From Candidatus Cloacimonadota bacterium (lineage in GTDB: Bacteria; Cloacimonadota; Cloacimonadia; Cloacimonadales; Cloacimonadaceae): a DNA stretch of 10,265 nucleotides. The stretch covers positions 1 to 10,265 of the forward strand of contig JAAYQD010000292.1 of assembly GCA_012519465.1 (NCBI GenBank). The letters run 5' to 3'. A program made the translations under genes and the position numbers. Below are positions 1 to 7,933 of the stretch, piece after piece (within the stretch, counting starts at the first letter, position 1; the number at the start of each line of letters is the position of its first letter). The notes beneath the pieces are model-generated. The model did not search any database. It saw nothing but the letters and a program-made list of their open reading frames with translations, and was not told where the DNA came from.

Positions 1-2856
1 GGTGCCAGAAACTTCTACGCTTTCACAAGTACCACCAATACCGGGATCTATCGTTATGCTGGCACCAACATAAACCCCAGCAACCCGGGCACCGCCTCTG
101 GCATAACGAATATCATCAATCAAATCATGTTTAATATGGATTTAGCAGTTGCAGATCCTTCTTCCTTCACTGCCACTGCTGCCAACGAGACCCAAATCAA
201 TCTCAGTTGGACCAAAAACCCCAATAACGACAACGTGATGGTGGCATATTCCCCAGGCGGCAGCGTGGGAACCCCTGCTGATGGCACCCAATATGCCGTT
301 AATGACAATATCCCCGGCGGAGGCACCGTAATCTATAATGGCGGTGGCACCAGCTTCAACCATACTGCTTTGTATCCCAATACCACATATAATTACAAGG
401 TATGGTCTATAGGGGATGATGGCTCCAAAGCTCTTGCCTATTCCCAGGGCGTGAGCGCCAGCGCCAAAACCCCGCTTACAGACTATCTTGTAAATGAAGG
501 CTTTACTGCCACCACATTCCCCCCCACTGGTTGGACGCGCAGCCAAACTACCTGGACCAGGGTCAATATCACCACCCCCTCTTTCATCGGAGGGGCATCC
601 CAGTTTCGCAGAACTGCAGCCGGTAATGCCAATACAGCACTGTTGGTTACCCCTGCTTTAACCGTCCCCTCAGACGACTATTCCGTATCTTTCAGAATGA
701 ATAGAACCGCTACCGCCGGAACGGAGCAATTAAGAGTATATATCAACAGCCAGCCCAATCTCACCGGAGCCACCCAGTTGGGAACTATCAACCGTTATAC
801 CCAATCATCGCCCACAGTGCGAGATGCTGGCTGGTACAAATACACCTTGGATTTCCCCGCCGGAAGCACCGGAACACGATATGTGATCTTTGAAGGCTAT
901 AGCACTACTACAACTGCAACCCTTGCCATTCAGATTGATGACGTCAGCGTATCCAAGATTACCAAGACCTACCCCATCCAAGACCCACGTTTTGTGGCGG
1001 AGTGGGAGCCGGCTATGGGGGCAATCGTTTCTTATTACAATGGTTTTGGCGTTCCCAATTCCATGTTAGTGGATTTGTCCAACGAAGGAAAGCTGTATGT
1101 GGTCAGACCCAGTGGCAGCGCTACCACCGTTAACAACGCCTTGACCAATGCCGGCGTCAATATGAGCAACGTGACATACATCACCTCGGCTCTTGATTCA
1201 TATTGGATAAGGGATTACGGCCCCTTGACCATCTTTGATGGCAACAACCAGATGAAGTTTATCGATTTTGAATACAACCGCGCCCGCTACAATGATAACG
1301 GTGTAAATGCCATTCTCTCAAACGATTTGGGCTACGACATCTTCCCCATGAACTATGTTGCCACCGGTGGAAACGTAATGAGCGATAGCTATGGCAAGGC
1401 CATGTCCACAGATCTGATACAGCGGGAAAACCCCCTCTCGGTGCAGGCCGAAATTGATGAGATGTTTGCCAACTATCTGGGCATCAGCGAATACCAGATA
1501 TATGCGGATCCGCTCACCGATTCCACCATCGACCATATGGATACCTGGGCTAAAATACTGGACGTGGATATAGTGATGGTTAGCCGCGTGCCCTCTAATC
1601 ATGCAAACTATGCCTCCCTGGAAGCCGCCGCAGCCCAGTGGGCTTCCACAATATCCAGCTATGGCACTCCCTACCGCGTCTTTCGCGTGGATTGCGGAAG
1701 CGCCCTGGCACCCTATATCAACTCCTTTATTTACAACAAAAAGATCTACGTGCCCCAAGCCAATAACAATGCAAATGCCCAAGATAACGCAGCCTTCCAG
1801 GCATATCGTAATGCCATGCCGGATTATGAGGTGAAGGGCTATTATATCAACAGCTGGCTTAGCGACGACGCCCTCCACTGCCGTGTAAATACCATCCACG
1901 ATGAGGAGATGATCTTTGTCTATCACATCCCCATCCAAACCGCCTATGCAAATTCCACCGTGACCATCTGTTCGGATATCACCTCCACCCACTCCGTGGT
2001 GAACGACAGCACCTATATTTCCTATCAATACTGGGATTCCTCCACCAACAAATATACAGACTGGATCACCGTTCCCCTTACCCTCACCTCTGGCAATACT
2101 TGGTGTGCCACCATCCCCACACCTCCCATGGGACATACCCTCCTCTATACCATCCGTGCCACAGATAGCACCGGCAGAGTGGTGAATAGAAGCAACAACG
2201 GCCGCCTGGATCCCTATGTTGTGGTCATGGAACCCACACAAACCACGCCTGTACAGCTCTCGTCCTTTACCGGCTTTATCAATCCCCTCAACCAGGTAAC
2301 CCTGCAGTGGGTGACGCAATCTGAAACCAACCTTGCCGGATTTAGAATCTATCGCAATCTGGATGATGATTTTGCCGAGGCAATGATGCTGAATGCCTTT
2401 ATAGAGGGAACAAATACATCCCAAACGCAGGTGTATGTATTTAATGATACGGATGTCTTTGATGAAGGAACCTACTATTACTGGCTGGAAAGCTATGACA
2501 TCGATGCCACCAGCAATTTCTTTGGTCCCATCATGGTGGAATTCAGACACGATGGCAACAGCACCCCTGATATCCCCATCATCCACGGCATCAATGCCTG
2601 CTACCCCAACCCCTTCAACCCCAGCACCACCATCAAATTCGGCGTGCCCGTCCCCGGCGTGGTGAAGATTGATATCTACAACCAGAAGGGACAATTGGTA
2701 AAGAACCTCTTTAACGACCTGAAATATAAGGGCGTGCACAGCGTGCTTTGGAATGGAACAGACAACTATGGCAAAAGCACCTCCAGCGGCATCTACTATG
2801 TGAGAATGACCAATGCTGGCGAGACATTCACCCACAAGATACTACTGATGAAATAA
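1..2856 (+). CDS. Secreted multidomain peptidylarginine deiminase (PPAD-like) with C-terminal sorting tail, 5' partial
   Basis: The frame is open from base 1, so the first ATG at 127 is internal and 951 codons of a longer gene are visible. Domains by visible codon: fibronectin III-like (about 52-157); cleaved-adhesin/choice-of-anchor-J-like beta module (about 164-318, ending IDDVSV); deiminase core (about 325-646); Ig-like domain as follows the PPAD core (about 650-745); second Fn3-like module opening PVQLSSF (about 750-855); FlgD-like/type IX-style tail (YPNPFNP at 868, SGIYYVRM, final Lys). The core has the catalytic residues known from P. gingivalis PPAD, matched from memory: Asp405 (IRDYGP), His512 and Asp514 (IDHMDTW), Asn574 (INSFI), Cys627 (ALHCR), plus the Arg427/Arg429 pair (YNRARYND) that in PPAD reads the substrate's C-terminal carboxylate. 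Spacings agree within a residue or so. Expected reaction: peptidyl-arginine to peptidyl-citrulline plus ammonia, outside the cell. Agmatine deiminase is the related alternative, but secretion modules and the Arg pair argue for protein substrates. Any signal peptide lies outside the window. Confidence 0.88.
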   Translation, partial: GARNFYAFTSTTNTGIYRYAGTNINPSNPGTASGITNIINQIMFNMDLAVADPSSFTATAANETQINLSWTKNPNNDNVMVAYSPGGSVGTPADGTQYAVNDNIPGGGTVIYNGGGTSFNHTALYPNTTYNYKVWSIGDDGSKALAYSQGVSASAKTPLTDYLVNEGFTATTFPPTGWTRSQTTWTRVNITTPSFIGGASQFRRTAAGNANTALLVTPALTVPSDDYSVSFRMNRTATAGTEQLRVYINSQPNLTGATQLGTINRYTQSSPTVRDAGWYKYTLDFPAGSTGTRYVIFEGYSTTTTATLAIQIDDVSVSKITKTYPIQDPRFVAEWEPAMGAIVSYYNGFGVPNSMLVDLSNEGKLYVVRPSGSATTVNNALTNAGVNMSNVTYITSALDSYWIRDYGPLTIFDGNNQMKFIDFEYNRARYNDNGVNAILSNDLGYDIFPMNYVATGGNVMSDSYGKAMSTDLIQRENPLSVQAEIDEMFANYLGISEYQIYADPLTDSTIDHMDTWAKILDVDIVMVSRVPSNHANYASLEAAAAQWASTISSYGTPYRVFRVDCGSALAPYINSFIYNKKIYVPQANNNANAQDNAAFQAYRNAMPDYEVKGYYINSWLSDDALHCRVNTIHDEEMIFVYHIPIQTAYANSTVTICSDITSTHSVVNDSTYISYQYWDSSTNKYTDWITVPLTLTSGNTWCATIPTPPMGHTLLYTIRATDSTGRVVNRSNNGRLDPYVVVMEPTQTTPVQLSSFTGFINPLNQVTLQWVTQSETNLAGFRIYRNLDDDFAEAMMLNAFIEGTNTSQTQVYVFNDTDVFDEGTYYYWLESYDIDATSNFFGPIMVEFRHDGNSTPDIPIIHGINACYPNPFNPSTTIKFGVPVPGVVKIDIYNQKGQLVKNLFNDLKYKGVHSVLWNGTDNYGKSTSSGIYYVRMTNAGETFTHKILLMK

Positions 2857-2878
2857 GCCTAAGCTTTGCCTCATAAAT

Positions 2879-2918
2879 AAAACCAAGCCCCGAAGTGAAA
2901 TTCGGGGCTTGGTTTTTT
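2879..2918. terminator. Strong intrinsic terminator, probably bidirectional
   Basis: A perfect 16-base-pair inverted repeat (2879-2894 with 2901-2916) with a six-base GTGAAA loop and GC-rich core begins 22 bases after the deiminase stop codon. On the + strand it ends in a run of six T (2913-2918). Read on the minus strand the stem is followed by TTTTATTTA, so it can also stop transcription coming leftward from trpS. No other T-followed hairpin lies between the two convergent genes. Confidence 0.9.
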
Positions 2919-2981
2919 AGAGACCAGAGGCCAGAGGCCAGAGACCAGAGACCAGAGACCAGAGAACAGTGAACAGGGTAA
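2919..2981. repeat. Heptanucleotide tandem repeat array (AGAGACC type)
   Basis: Nine consecutive 7-base units start directly after the terminator T-run. Four are AGAGACC, two AGAGGCC, then AGAGAAC, AGTGAAC and a decayed AGGGTAA. The period is exact and the units drift toward the right end. No gene is encoded. It resembles the short tandemly repeated heptamers described from filamentous cyanobacteria, but I cannot name this family. Confidence 0.85.
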
Positions 2982-3033
2982 GGTGGGTCGCTTTACTGAG
3001 ATTTCACAAATTCAAAATAGATATGGCTTTAGC

Positions 3034-3061
3034 GAAACCTGAAACCTGGAACCTGGAACCT
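3034..3061. repeat. Second heptanucleotide array, opposite orientation
   Basis: Four 7-base units: GAAACCT twice, then GGAACCT twice. On the minus strand they read AGGTTCC, AGGTTCC, AGGTTTC, AGGTTTC, so they share the AGG-start heptad style of the array at 2919 but point the other way. The 52 bases between the arrays (2982-3033) show nothing recognisable. A weak 5-base-pair hairpin, GCCAG with CTGGC at 3064-3080, lies next to it, just past the trpS stop codon, and has no T-run. Confidence 0.8.
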
Positions 3062-3083
3062 AAGCCAGCCCCCGTCTGGCGCC

Positions 3084-4077
3084 CTACTCCATCCCAATGG
3101 TTTCTCTTAAGAATGTAATCTTACGCTGTGCAAGCTCCCGGGCACGGGCAGAGCCCTCTTCCAGGATGGCGTTGATTGTATCTGGATTTGCCATCAATTC
3201 ATCATAGCGGGCGCGCATGGGAGCTAAGGCGCTGTTCATCCTCAAAGAGTTCCTGCTTGGCGTGTCCCCAACCCATGCCACCGGCAAGGTAGCGTTGGCG
3301 CAGGTCTGCTATCTGCTGGGGATTGGCAAAGTTTTGATAAATGCTAAAGATGGTGCAGTTATCCGGGTCTTTGGGTTCTTCCATGCCCTGGGAATTGGTG
3401 ATGATGCGCATGATCAGCTTGCGCAGTTGTTTTTCCGGCAAAAAGAGGGGGATGGTATTGTCATAGCTTTTGCTCATTTTGCGTCCATCCAAGCCGGGCA
3501 GGGTTTGGGCGGAGGGTTGGGCAAGGGGTTCCGGGATGCGGAAACACTCTTTGCCATAGTTGTAATTGAAGCTTTGGGCTATATCCACTGCCATTTCCAC
3601 ATGCTGAAACTGGTCTTTGCCCACGGGCACGTAGTCTGTATCAAAAATAAAGATATCCGCCGCCATCAACACGGGATAGGTAAACAGCCCCATATTCACG
3701 CCATCATCGGGGTCTTTGCCGCTGTCGGCGTTGCTTTGCAGCATGGCTTTGTAGGCATGGGCGCGGTTCATGAGGCCTTTGGGGGTGAATGCCAACAGCA
3801 TGGTGAGCAGTTCGAAGGTTTGGGGTACAAGGGATTGTTTGTAGATCAATACCTTTTCGGGGTCCAGGCCGGCAGCCAGCCACGCGGCAGCCACTTCCAG
3901 GGTCATTTGCCGGATGGCTGCGGGGTCTTTGCAAGAATTGAGCGCATGATAATCGGCAATAAAATAGCGTGCCTGACAGGTTTGGGATAGTTCCAAAGCA
4001 GGCTTGATGGCACCCAGGTAATTCCCCAGATGGGGGATGCCCGTGGGTTTGATTCCGGTGAGGGCTATCTTGGTCAT
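3084..4077 (-). CDS. trpS: Tryptophan--tRNA ligase, interrupted by a frameshift near 3240
   Basis: Class I aminoacyl-tRNA synthetase that charges tRNA-Trp in the cytoplasm. The start at 4077 gives MTKIALTGIKPTG, the HIGH-type signature PHLGN (residues 15-19) and KMSKS (200-204), the two ATP-binding signatures. The first frame holds through residue 279 (KQELFE), then drifts into DEQRLSSHARPL and stops at 3202. The missing C-terminus (MNSALAPMRARYDEL to RETIGME, stop at 3084) is encoded in another frame from 3239 on. Joined, the protein is about 330 residues, the usual length for the family. One extra base, or two missing bases, at about 3237-3243 explains it; no slippery heptamer is evident. 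The start overlaps the rimO stop as ATGA, and a Shine-Dalgarno GAAGGAGA sits just upstream inside rimO. Read as written, the product would be 291 residues and lack its C-terminal helical region. Confidence 0.9.
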
Positions 4078-5399
4078 GATTCTCCTTCGGTTTCCAAATA
4101 CTCAGCGTACAAATTGATATCATCCGCATCGGTGATGAGGGCGTTTACGATGCTGCCTTCCTCCACATCCCGGGCATCCACAAACACGATGCCATCGATA
4201 TCCGGGGCAAAAAACCAGGTGCGCCCCAGATAGCCGTCGTTTTCCTCGTCATATTCCTCGATGAGGACGGGGAGGGTTTGATCCACAAAGCGTTCCAGAA
4301 AGGCGGTGCGCTGATCTGCGTGGGTATTGAGCAGGATGGAGCTGCGTTTTACCACGATTTCATCCGGAACATGATCCGGCATGTGGTATGCAGGCGTGCC
4401 CTCTTCCGGGGAGTAATCGAACACTCCCAGAAAGTGAAAGCCCACCTCATTCACAAAGGCATACAGCTCTTGAAAATCCTCGTCTGTCTCGCCGGGGAAG
4501 CCGCTGATGAGGGTGGTGCGCAGGATGGCAGCGGGCAGCTCTTGTTTGATCTGGGCAAATATCTCCTTTAGCTGGTCTCCCGCTTTTTTACGACCCATGT
4601 CTTTCAGGATTCTCTCTACACTGTGCTGAATAGGTATTTCAAAGTAAGGCAACAGCTTGGGCAAACGCTTCCACAGCGGCAGCCACTCCAGATTGAAGTG
4701 ATCAGGATGCATATACAGCACTCTGATCCACTGGATTTCTTCGATGTCGTGCAGGGCCTCGATCAATTCGGGCAGTGCCTGGCGTCCATAGATATCCACG
4801 CCATACAGGGCGGTATCCTGGGCTATCAGGATGAGTTCCTTGAGCTTGCGCTGGGGGTCTCTTGCCAAGGCGCGGGCTTCCTCCACCAAGGTTTCGATGG
4901 GAACGCTCTCATGGGCTCCACGAATGGAGGGGATGGTGCAATAGCTGCAATTGTTTGAGCAGCCATCGCTGATGCGGAGGTAGGCAAAGCCTGTTCCTGT
5001 GAGCCTGCTGCGGGGATGAAAGGATTGAGAGGCGGCGGGGGGCATATCTGCCACGGTTTGGGCTACCAGCTGGCGGAAGCCTTCAAAATCCTTGAGCCCA
5101 ATCCAGGCATCCACTTCGGAAAACAGGCCTTTGAATTCCTCATAAACCCTGTTCATCAGGCAGCCTGTCACCCACAGCTGGCGGGGTTTTTCGCCCACCA
5201 AGAATTCAGAGATGGTGGTGAGCACGGCATCCGCCTCTGCCAAGGCATCCTCCAAAAAAGCGCAGGTATTTACCAGCACCAGGTCTGCTTCCAGTATCTG
5301 GTCTGTACGCTGATAGCCTGCGCTTTCCAGGATCTGGGCAAAGACCTCGCTATCCACCAAGTTTTTGGCACAGCCGAGGCTTTCCAGAAAATATAACAT
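4074..5399 (-). CDS. rimO: Ribosomal protein S12 methylthiotransferase RimO
   Basis: Radical-SAM enzyme that adds a methylthio group to a conserved aspartate of ribosomal protein S12, using S-adenosylmethionine and two 4Fe-4S clusters. The 441-residue protein has the family order. The N-terminal methylthiotransferase domain starts SLGCAKNLVDSE and supplies Cys10, Cys46 and Cys80 for the auxiliary cluster. The radical-SAM core carries the CxxxCxxC motif (Cys147, Cys151, Cys154 in SDGCSNNCSYC). A C-terminal TRAM domain occupies about 370-435. SLGCAKNLVDSE and the TRAM sequence fit RimO better than the tRNA-modifying relative MiaB. The ATG overlaps the upstream DUF1015 stop as TAATG, and I see no good Shine-Dalgarno, so translation is probably coupled. 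The 3' end overlaps trpS by four bases. Confidence 0.95.
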   Translation of the reverse strand: MLYFLESLGCAKNLVDSEVFAQILESAGYQRTDQILEADLVLVNTCAFLEDALAEADAVLTTISEFLVGEKPRQLWVTGCLMNRVYEEFKGLFSEVDAWIGLKDFEGFRQLVAQTVADMPPAASQSFHPRSRLTGTGFAYLRISDGCSNNCSYCTIPSIRGAHESVPIETLVEEARALARDPQRKLKELILIAQDTALYGVDIYGRQALPELIEALHDIEEIQWIRVLYMHPDHFNLEWLPLWKRLPKLLPYFEIPIQHSVERILKDMGRKKAGDQLKEIFAQIKQELPAAILRTTLISGFPGETDEDFQELYAFVNEVGFHFLGVFDYSPEEGTPAYHMPDHVPDEIVVKRSSILLNTHADQRTAFLERFVDQTLPVLIEEYDEENDGYLGRTWFFAPDIDGIVFVDARDVEEGSIVNALITDADDINLYAEYLETEGES

Positions 5400-6646
5400 T
5401 AGTAGAGGGGATGGATAAAGAGCCCGGAACGGAGCTTGGGCTCGAACCAGGTGGATTTGGGAGGCATGATTTCGCCGGCATCGGCAATGCCAATCAATTC
5501 ATCCATAGAGGTGGGATACATGGAAAATGCCACCACGTCTCTGCCGCTATCCACACGGCGTTCCAGCTCTTTCAAGCCGCGGATGCCGCCCACAAAATCG
5601 ATGCGCTGATCCCTGCGGGGATCGCCAATGCCGAGGATGGGATGCAGGAGGTTGTTTTGCATGATGGAGACATCCAGATTGTCCACCACATTGCCTTCGT
5701 TCCAGGTGCCGGGGCGGGCGTTCAGGATATACCACTTGCCATCGATATACATGCCAAATTCGTGCAGTTGTTGCGGACGGTAAGGCTCGCCTGCGGGGGC
5801 AGGGGTGATGGTAAAGGATTTTTCCACCAATGCCATAAATTCATCCTTGCTGTGTCCATGCAGGTCTTGCACCACCCGGTTATAGTCGTATATCTTCAGC
5901 TGGTTATCCGGGAAGATCACCGTCATGATATAGTTGAATTCTTCCGTGCCGGTATAATCTGGGTATTTCTCACGGCGCATCAGTCCCACTCTCACGGCGC
6001 TGGCGGTGCGGTGATGTCCATCTGCCACATACAGATGGGGCAATTTGCCAAACGCCTCTTCGATGGTGGCGATATCTGCGGGATCATCCATCAGCCACAG
6101 GGTGTGACCAATGCCGTCATCGCTCACAAAGTCATACTCCGGTGTCTTTTCTCTCACTTTGTTCACCACGCTGTCTATCACATCCTGATGACGGTAGGTA
6201 AAGAAAACTGGGGAGGCATGGGCATTGCAGGTATCAACGTGGCGAATGCGGTCTGCCTCTTTATCGGCGCGGGTGAGCTCGTGTTTTTTGATCCTGTCTT
6301 CCATATAGTCATCAATGGAAGCCAAACCCACCAAGCCCACTTGGGGACGGCCGTGCATGGTTTGCTGATACACATAAAACATGGGTTTTGCGTCTTGTTT
6401 CATGAGACCGCGGGTGGTGTAGGAATCCAAATTTTCCTTGGCTTTGGCATACACGCTGTCATCGTAAAGATCGGTTTCAGGGGGTAGATCAATTTCAGCT
6501 TTTTCCACGTGGATATAGCTAAGGGGTTGTTTTTCCGCTAAAGTGCGGGCTTCGTCGGAATCCATCACGTCGTAGGGAGGTGAAGCGATTTGCGCTGCAT
6601 ACTCCGGAAGGGGACGAATAGCTTTGAAAGGCTTGAATACTGCCAT
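5399..6646 (-). CDS. DUF1015 family protein
   Basis: A 415-residue soluble protein with no signal peptide or membrane segment, recognised as DUF1015 (COG4198) from its opening (VFKPFKAIRP, then SPPYDVMD), the KKHELTRADKEADR stretch (120-133), NAHASPVFFTYR, and the strongly conserved ADGHHRTASA (208-217). The biochemical role is not established as far as I know. From memory, in Bacteroides relatives the family sits beside serC and serA, and the DGHHR motif resembles that of ParB-fold free-serine kinases (SerK). A role in serine or phosphate-ester metabolism is therefore a hypothesis only; no ser gene is near it here. The ATG at 6646 has a clear AGAGGAGA ribosome-binding site (6651-6658). Its stop overlaps the rimO start by one base, and it begins 15 bases after the aminopeptidase stop. 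Confidence 0.88.
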   Translation of the reverse strand: MAVFKPFKAIRPLPEYAAQIASPPYDVMDSDEARTLAEKQPLSYIHVEKAEIDLPPETDLYDDSVYAKAKENLDSYTTRGLMKQDAKPMFYVYQQTMHGRPQVGLVGLASIDDYMEDRIKKHELTRADKEADRIRHVDTCNAHASPVFFTYRHQDVIDSVVNKVREKTPEYDFVSDDGIGHTLWLMDDPADIATIEEAFGKLPHLYVADGHHRTASAVRVGLMRREKYPDYTGTEEFNYIMTVIFPDNQLKIYDYNRVVQDLHGHSKDEFMALVEKSFTITPAPAGEPYRPQQLHEFGMYIDGKWYILNARPGTWNEGNVVDNLDVSIMQNNLLHPILGIGDPRRDQRIDFVGGIRGLKELERRVDSGRDVVAFSMYPTSMDELIGIADAGEIMPPKSTWFEPKLRSGLFIHPLY

Positions 6647-6661
6647 TGTTTCTCCTCTTAT

Positions 6662-7933
6662 TTATCTATAATATTGTTTTAAAACTTTGATGAGATACTT
6701 GTGGTCACAGGTGCCGCAAGTTTCTCGCACAGAGTGCATTGCCCACATGGGGTTGCCGATATCCACCGCCTCGATGCCCAGGGTGGCAGACATGGTGGGG
6801 CCAACGGTGCTGCCGCAGGGCATATCGCTGCGCACCATAAACTTCTGGTAAGGCACGCCGGCCTTTTCACAGAGATCTATAAAGCGCAGGCTGCTTTGGG
6901 AAGTGCTGGTATAGCGATAGTTGCCATTGATCTTGATCACAGGTCCGCCATTCATCATCGGCGAATAGTTAGGTTCATACTTTTCCGGATAGGCGGGATG
7001 GAAGGCGTGAGCCATATCGGCAGAGATGGCAAAGGAGCTGCGCAGTGCGCGGATTTGCTCCTCACGGGAGAGCTTGAGCGCCATGCCGATGCGCTCCAGG
7101 AGTTCGCCCAAGAGGGAGGAATCCGCACCCTGCATGGTGGTGCTGCCAATCTCTTCGTGATCAAAGAAGGCTGCTACAGATGTGCCCTGGGGGTTGTCGG
7201 TCTCCAGGATGGCTGCCAGGATGGCGTGGGTCATTGCCAGATTGTCCAATCTGCCGCTGATCAAGAGGCTATCATCGGTGCCAGCCAGGGAGGCATTTGC
7301 CAGATCATACAGGTAAAGCTCCATCTCGCGGATGCTTTCCACGCTCATATTCAGGTGGGTGGCAACCGCCGCCAAGAGGGGATTGCCGGCATCGCTGCCC
7401 GTTGCCAAGATGGCTTGCAGGTGGGTCTGTTTGTTATATTGAAAGCCGCTGTTGATCTCACGATTCATGTGAATGGCGGCATTGGGGATGATGGCGATGG
7501 GGCAATTGATATTGAGGGGCAGGGATTTGATGCCCTCAGCGGTTTGGATGCTCACGCGGCCGGCTATGCCCAATTCGCGATCCAACCAAGTGCTGATGAT
7601 GGGACCGCCATACACCTCCACGCCCACGCGGGTGACGCCTTTTTCGGTTTTCACCGTTTCGGGCTTCAGCTTCAGCGCAGGGCTGTCGATATGGGAGGCG
7701 GAAATCTGAAAGCCAGCATCCGTGAGGGGCATTGAGCCCACCACAAAGGCGATGATGGCTGTATCTGCACGGCGGATAAAGTATTTTCCACCGGGGGAGA
7801 GCTTCCAGCTTTTGGTTTCGTCCAGTTCGCCAAATCCGGCAGCTTCCAGGCGCTCTTTGATTGCCAAGGATGCCTGAAATGCGGAGGGCGATTCGTCCAA
7901 AAACGTAAGTAGGTCTTGTATATTGATATTCAT
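6662..7933 (-). CDS. apeB: M18 family aminopeptidase (aspartyl-aminopeptidase-like)
   Basis: Cytoplasmic zinc exopeptidase that removes N-terminal, typically acidic, residues from peptides. I chose the ATG at 7933 (423 residues, close to the roughly 430 usual for bacterial M18) because it follows a TTGGAG ribosome-binding site and places DLLTFLDESPSAFQA at the N-terminus where the family has it. A TTG at 8014 would add 27 residues without M18 similarity. Metal and catalytic motifs are complete: His81 in SHIDSP, Asp230 in SGRLDNLA, Glu260-Glu261 in DHEEIGS, Asp306 in SADMAHAFHP, and His400 in MHSVRETCG. The PCGSTVGP stretch near the C-terminus is also typical. It fits a peptide- or amino-acid-fermenting lifestyle. 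It is second in the minus-strand operon, 133 bases after the acyl-CoA ligase. Confidence 0.92.
   Translation of the reverse strand: MNINIQDLLTFLDESPSAFQASLAIKERLEAAGFGELDETKSWKLSPGGKYFIRRADTAIIAFVVGSMPLTDAGFQISASHIDSPALKLKPETVKTEKGVTRVGVEVYGGPIISTWLDRELGIAGRVSIQTAEGIKSLPLNINCPIAIIPNAAIHMNREINSGFQYNKQTHLQAILATGSDAGNPLLAAVATHLNMSVESIREMELYLYDLANASLAGTDDSLLISGRLDNLAMTHAILAAILETDNPQGTSVAAFFDHEEIGSTTMQGADSSLLGELLERIGMALKLSREEQIRALRSSFAISADMAHAFHPAYPEKYEPNYSPMMNGGPVIKINGNYRYTSTSQSSLRFIDLCEKAGVPYQKFMVRSDMPCGSTVGPTMSATLGIEAVDIGNPMWAMHSVRETCGTCDHKYLIKVLKQYYR

Noticed and set aside
1318..2835. 505-codon minus-strand open frame
   Set aside because: Opposite the deiminase gene; composition is typical of an antisense shadow, and the + strand frame carries the catalytic motifs.
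3064..3080. Dedicated trpS terminator hairpin
   Set aside because: Stem of only five base pairs and no T-run on the minus strand; the stem at 2879-2916 is far stronger.
3217..3990. 257-codon + strand open frame
   Set aside because: It lies opposite trpS, whose synthetase motifs are unmistakable; its translation is low-complexity G/H/A-rich with no recognisable domain.
5411..6487. 358-codon + strand open frame
   Set aside because: Shadow of the DUF1015 gene on the other strand; rich in H, G and I with no domain signature.
6701..7735. 344-codon + strand open frame
   Set aside because: Shadow of the M18 aminopeptidase, which has all of its metal ligands in the opposite frame.
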